In this document: positions 59,427 through 64,000 of the stretch, piece by piece | Layout of the letters: each line of letters begins with the position of its first letter | Position numbering within the stretch: the first letter of the stretch is position 1 | Source: Augochlora pura | Taxonomy: Eukaryota > Arthropoda > Insecta > Hymenoptera > Halictidae | Reading direction: 5' to 3' | NCBI RefSeq assembly: GCF_028453695.1 | Contig: NC_135777.1 | Coordinates: forward strand, 13,009,714 to 13,073,713 | Length of the DNA: 64,000 bases | The notes under the pieces: generated by a model | Seen by the model: the letters and a program-made list of their open reading frames with translations, nothing else | What the model was told of the DNA's origin: nothing | Database searches by the model: none | Program-made: the position numbers and the translations under genes

Positions 59427-60004
59427 CCTTCCCCGGACTCTCGGCTCCGGCCGCGCCGCGCCGTCCTCGTTCGATACGCGATCGCCGCTCTCCGCCGCTC
59501 TCTCGTACCGGTTTTAGACACTCCGATATATACCTTCGAATCTGTGACTACTCTCTCGCCTCCTTCTTTTCTGGCAGACTTTTTTTCGGCGTCTGTTTTC
59601 CACGGTTTCTGGGTCCGCCGTGGAATAATATGTAGTTCACCTTCCAAGCAACGCGGTTCTCTAATGCGACCGAACGCCGTTGCGAGATACCGCCGCTGTC
59701 GACGTTGTTGCTTCCTCTTGCGACACCGCGACTCGCCGTCGCGTCGATCTATGCGTTCCCTTTTCCAATCGGTTTGATCTGTCGGCGATGATGGATTGGC
59801 GGAAGAATCGTTCCATAGGGCAGACAGGTGCCCGGGCCGATCGAAAAGATCGATGCAAATACAGTACGTTCGACTTTGGTTTTCAATCGTTGTAGTCGAC
59901 GATTAAAGAAAGTCGATAAAAGTGCAGTTTTACCTTAAGATCGAGCTGCTTCTTCTTCAGCTCGTTGCTTCTTCCGGATAACCCTTACCCTACTTCAGCG
60001 AACT
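59427..60004. other. GC-rich DNA, no gene seen
   Basis: A 157-codon plus frame (59,304-59,777) runs through the CT tract and has no known domain. Confidence 0.6.
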
Positions 60005-60362
60005 TAACTCGTGAGAAGATTTCTAGCGATAACTTGTTCATTGTCAATGTTACCCCGTTCTTTTAGCATTAAACTTGTCGTGTAATCAAAACAACCGACG
60101 CGTGTTGTTTTTAAGAATTGATTCAGTCACGTCGCTAATTTTATTTTAATGTATGCTCGATTTGCTTAAAAAAGAGCTATTATAATGCGAAACTGGGCGA
60201 AATGACTCGCATGGCAGGTTCATTGCTATGTCAACAGAATAAAGTTCTGTTCATTTGATGCCAATATTTAAGCACTCGAGAAAAAGTAGGCACACGATAA
60301 ATATAACTTCGCTTCTCCTTCTAAGAAACTATTACAATCGAATAAAATCGTCAAGGGGTTAA
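60005..60362. mobile_element. TTAA element with a clear right end
   Basis: The right end reads TCGTCAAGGGGTTAA (complement TTAACCCCTTGACGA), the same form as the 56,161 end. The block GTAGGCACACGATAAAT just inside it matches one inside the 55,911-56,161 element. The left end is uncertain; TTAACTCGTGAGAAG at 60,005 is the best candidate but matches poorly. Confidence 0.5.
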
Positions 60363-62589
60363 GGTTCATCATTACGTGTCACTTCGTCTTTCGTCACTGA
60401 TAGTGTATCTGCGTATCCACTCAGTTTTTACCCGTAAGCGATCTTCATACTGCCATGAGTCAGTTGCAGTGTATTATATTCAGTGTAATTACTATGATTT
60501 ACACAGTTTTATATTTACTATATCCGTATTATTAAAATTTATTTTGTCTCCCTTATCTTCTATCAAAGACCTAAAAATTGTTCAACATAAAGGCACATGT
60601 GCAGAATTTCAATTCTAACTACATTATTCGAAATTACAAGAGTTTATCTATTAATTTTTGGAGTTATTTATTTACAGTATTTGAATTACGCTTTGCGGTT
60701 AGATGGCATTCTAGCTGGGAGATAATCCAGTGGAAATCTCTGAGCAGGGTGGACCGTCGAAAGCGTCGGTTCGAAAAGCAAGTTCATCGGTATCGAGGCG
60801 AAGTTATCGATGCCGAGTAACCCCTACGTGTAGAACCGACCTTGAGAGCTCCACTTTGGTGCGTCGTCGTGGTAGACGAAACGCCTTAGGTACGTTTAAG
60901 CCCCGTTATCTCGATCGTGGCTCGATCGTCCAGCTACTGCCTACTCTCGTCCGAGTAGGAGCCTCGAGGTCGTGCCATCGACGGTAATTTACGCCCAGCC
61001 CGACCCGGCCCGACCTGATCCGACGTCCTATTGCGATACAGCATCCACCGGAGAAAACGGGCACCCACCAGGATGCCCTCTGCGTTATCAGTTAACGCGC
61101 TTCTATAAGCCCATTCTACTCGCGCACGGTTGATACGACGCGACGTTGGAAATTCACGCTGCAACGATTCGCGCAGGTCCGTGAACGGAGAAGTTGTTTT
61201 AAATCGGTGGCTAATATTGCTACAGGGTTGCGAAAGTATATAATAAATTGTTTTGTTGACAACTTTTAGTACCGTCAACCCGTCGCCGCAACCTGGTTGT
61301 TTAACGCTAGCATTACGGAGTACTAGAATCAGGTACATTATGTCTTATAAAAGTAACGGTAATATATTCATTTGAATTTTTGACACCTAAAATAACTTAA
61401 TTATTAATTACGTATTAAAGTGGAAATATCAATAAGTATTCCAGAATTTATCTAAGTTTTTTTAAAGCCTGGAGCAATAAAAAATCAAACCAGATAGTAT
61501 CAATACCTCGCCATTGGAGGGTTATGTACTCTAAAATAAATTTATTGAATAAATACCCCTTAAACGTATTTTTGTAACGTCAATAATTATAAATTAATGA
61601 TTATAAATTTAGCGTTCGATGAACGTGGTATTAAAGACACTCCTCGCAACTGGATTATGGATATTTTATATATATATATATATTTTATTGCAAGGGATTT
61701 TTTTCGTTTATGAAAGTAATGTTTGTTGAAAGTGACAAATTCTATAAAAATTCACAGTCTGATTAAAATCTAGAGGAAATAATTCTTATATAAAAGGCGT
61801 TTCGAGTGTATAAAAACTGCATGCGAGCTCTCAGACTGTCTAATATTTCAAAATTATTGCAGAAATCCTCCGAACCATTTCTTGTTCATTACGCTATAAG
61901 ATCCCATACAGGATTATTAGCGACACGCACATTCCTGTGCATGACAGCTTGACACAGTTATACATATTATAGATAATTACATATATATAAATGTCACTAC
62001 ATTAACAGACTTGATGGTAAACGTTACCGGGAACTGTCCTGATGAACCATTGATGAGCATGCACTACCAATTACCAGGAACAGAAAGCAGAAAAGGGGTA
62101 GGTTAATCGGCTAGTATTTTTGCTTCGAACCGTTCGCGTCATCGAGGCTAGTTTCTCACGGTGTCGACAGGGTTTTTCGAGAAACTCGGTGACCCTGGTC
62201 AGTCAACTTCGATGGCCGTTCTCCGGAGGAATTCGCCGGAAGTCGGTGTCCACAGCTAACTGGCGCAATCGCGTCCGCGCCAATCCTCCTCCGCGCAATC
62301 AGACCCAGTATCCCGGAGTATCAGCTTGTCGTACAGCAGAGGCTCTGCGTAGCAGCGAGCCGCTCCGCTGGTAGGAAATTTCCAGCGGCGCAGAATCGGC
62401 CTCCGCCTCGCAGAATTCACGAAAAAGATCTGTCGATCTTAAAGACTCGTTTAAAACGAAGCAAAAGGAAAACGAGCGTGGCGCGGCCAGGAAAAAAGTT
62501 TCGAGCGCGTTTGTTTGTGCACGTGCGTGCGGCTTGCCGGTCCGTCGAGGTGTGCGCGCCGATCCCGCGTGTGTGCACGTTTATGTACG
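60363..62589. other. Mostly AT-rich DNA with GC islands, no gene seen
   Basis: GC-richer islands at 60,730-61,170 and 62,110-62,590 hold unrecognised frames of up to 134 codons. A short TA tract lies at 61,668-61,682. ATAAAAATTCACAGTCTGAT at 61,744 resembles the dispersed motif of 46,951. Confidence 0.55.
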
Positions 62590-62625
62590 TTTATATATAT
62601 ATATACATATATATATATACTATAT
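62590..62625 (+). repeat. TA microsatellite
   Basis: TA repeats interrupted by CATA, lying in otherwise GC-rich DNA. Confidence 0.85.
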
Positions 62626-64000
62626 ACAATATAAATGGTCTAGAGCCGCGATCCCGCTCGCCTTCGTCACCGCGGAATTACGCAATAAGTAGAAGTCGTT
62701 TGGTTGGCTTCGACTGCTCGTTGGACGTTTCCACGCAGCTCGGTCGTCTCGCGAAGATAGAAACGATTCCGCGGCGATCGTTTCCTCTCGCGGCAACCGG
62801 CGTTCCACGTTTCCCGAGACCTGCCCAGAAGCCGCAGGAAAAAAGGCTGGAGAACCGATTCGCCGTTTGCCGGCTTCGTACGTTAACGTCGCCGCACCTG
62901 AAGCTCGTTACGGCATCGGGAAAGAGGATGGAAAATTCGCCGATCCGACGATACCGGTCACGGTGCGAAAACATTAGATCATCGAGCATGAAGCCGCTCA
63001 TTACGCGAGACGAAACGATCGTTTACGATATTAAACCGCAGACTGTCCTGTCGCTGAGCGATCGAATCGTTGCCGCGCGCTCGCGAAAGAACGGACACTG
63101 ATTTACCGTTTTGCGCCGGTTGTCCTCTCCGGTTTCGATTTTTATGGCGCCACTCGAAACCGGCCGATGGTTGACTGGCTTCGAGAGCGTGGTCCGCGCG
63201 CAGAAATAGAAGACGCGCTCACGGATAGTACCGAAACGACGGTATAATTAATGTCCCCAGATCGAAGATAGCCGGCTAGAAGTTCGCGAAGATAGAAACC
63301 GGCGAAGACGAGCGTCGACGTCGCGGCGCGGCGCGGCGCGGTGGGGTGGGGAGGGCGTCCGCCTAAAATCGGCCGCTCGCTGCAAGTAGGTCCGGACCCG
63401 ATACACACGGCGACCTTTCGGGCCGCGTTAACGGTGATTATCGGCGGGATTCCAAGGCAGACGGTTGCTGCCTAAACCGAGCATCATAAATTGAACTTTC
63501 CCCCGACGCTCGCGCGCGGTTAGGCGACCTCGTTCGAAGGCGGTCGCAAGACGAGACGAGTCTCTCTCGACGAGAGACGGTCGCAGGACGAGCAGAGGCG
63601 TAAGACGCGCCTAGAGAGACACCTGGCCGGTCGTGCCGTCGTCGTGTGTCGCCTCTTTTGTTTTTAGCACGACGGGTGACATTTCGAACGTCTACTCCAA
63701 CCTTGATGCCCGCGTCGAAATTCCGTTTCTACCGATGTTCCTGTTTCTACCGAGACGGCCGCCGAGGACCTCGGGAGGGGCGACGTGTGTCGTAAATATA
63801 AATCCTACGAGATACCTCCGACAAAACCGATGTAATTAATTGCAGCCGGAATTGTAGCTCGACGGGAGAGCCGATAGATAAGCACGATTGCCGGCGACTC
63901 CTTTTCTGCGACTCCGAAAAAAGAGAAACTCGTGGAAATTGCGCCACTTGTGTGGACAACCGTTGTGCAATTTTTTTTCGGAAACCGTCGGACACGAAAA
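62626..64000. other. CpG-rich DNA, no gene seen
   Basis: A 207-codon plus frame (62,478-63,101) crosses the TA tract and is not recognisable. A GCGGC pentamer tract lies near 63,323-63,345. At 63,541-63,590 GTCTCTC and GAGAGAC form a 7-bp stem flanked by two copies of a GGTCGCARGACGAG block. Confidence 0.55.

Overview
This window looks like a gene-poor stretch of an insect nuclear genome, most likely from an aculeate hymenopteran (bee or ant). That placement is inferred from style, not from a diagnostic gene. CpG-rich blocks without strong CpG depletion alternate sharply with AT-rich blocks. There are many long GA/CT dinucleotide tracts and poly-G/poly-C runs. Short elements with TTAA ends and TTAACCCTTTGC-like inverted termini are scattered throughout. 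I found no protein-coding gene, tRNA, rRNA or CRISPR array that I can defend. The long open frames are artefacts of low-complexity DNA (GA tracts reading as Glu-Arg, CCG/CAC tracts, 7-bp and 5-bp satellites) or of stop-poor GC-rich DNA. The window could be an intron of a very large gene or intergenic DNA; the sequence does not say which.

Layout. At 1-842 a 293-bp segment occurs twice around a 100-N assembly gap, probably two haplotypes of one locus. At 1583-2146 there is a TTAA-ended element with a second such element nested in it. From 2.1 to 13 kb the DNA is AT-rich with GC pockets, microsatellites and one decayed tandem duplication. At 13.2-13.7 kb lies a minisatellite of about 14 bp. From 15.7 to 19 kb there is a GC-rich, simple-repeat-dense block with a long-range inverted repeat. 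At 20.8-22.3 kb are a TTAA element end and two small unrecognised open frames. From 27 to 36.3 kb there are tandem duplications, a probable LINE 3' tail, a 29-bp minisatellite and a 7-bp satellite. From 40.2 to 57.1 kb there are at least five separate decayed tandem duplications, three intact-ended TTAA elements and one decayed non-LTR reverse transcriptase (49,574-50,370, minus strand). The 57-64 kb stretch is GC-rich with short satellites and hairpins.

The clearest results are the decayed jockey/CR1-like reverse transcriptase, the family of piggyBac-like TTAA miniature elements (about a dozen termini), and the unusual number of independent diverged tandem duplications with units of about 68-230 bp. 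Because no gene set is present, no operon, pathway or interaction can be described.
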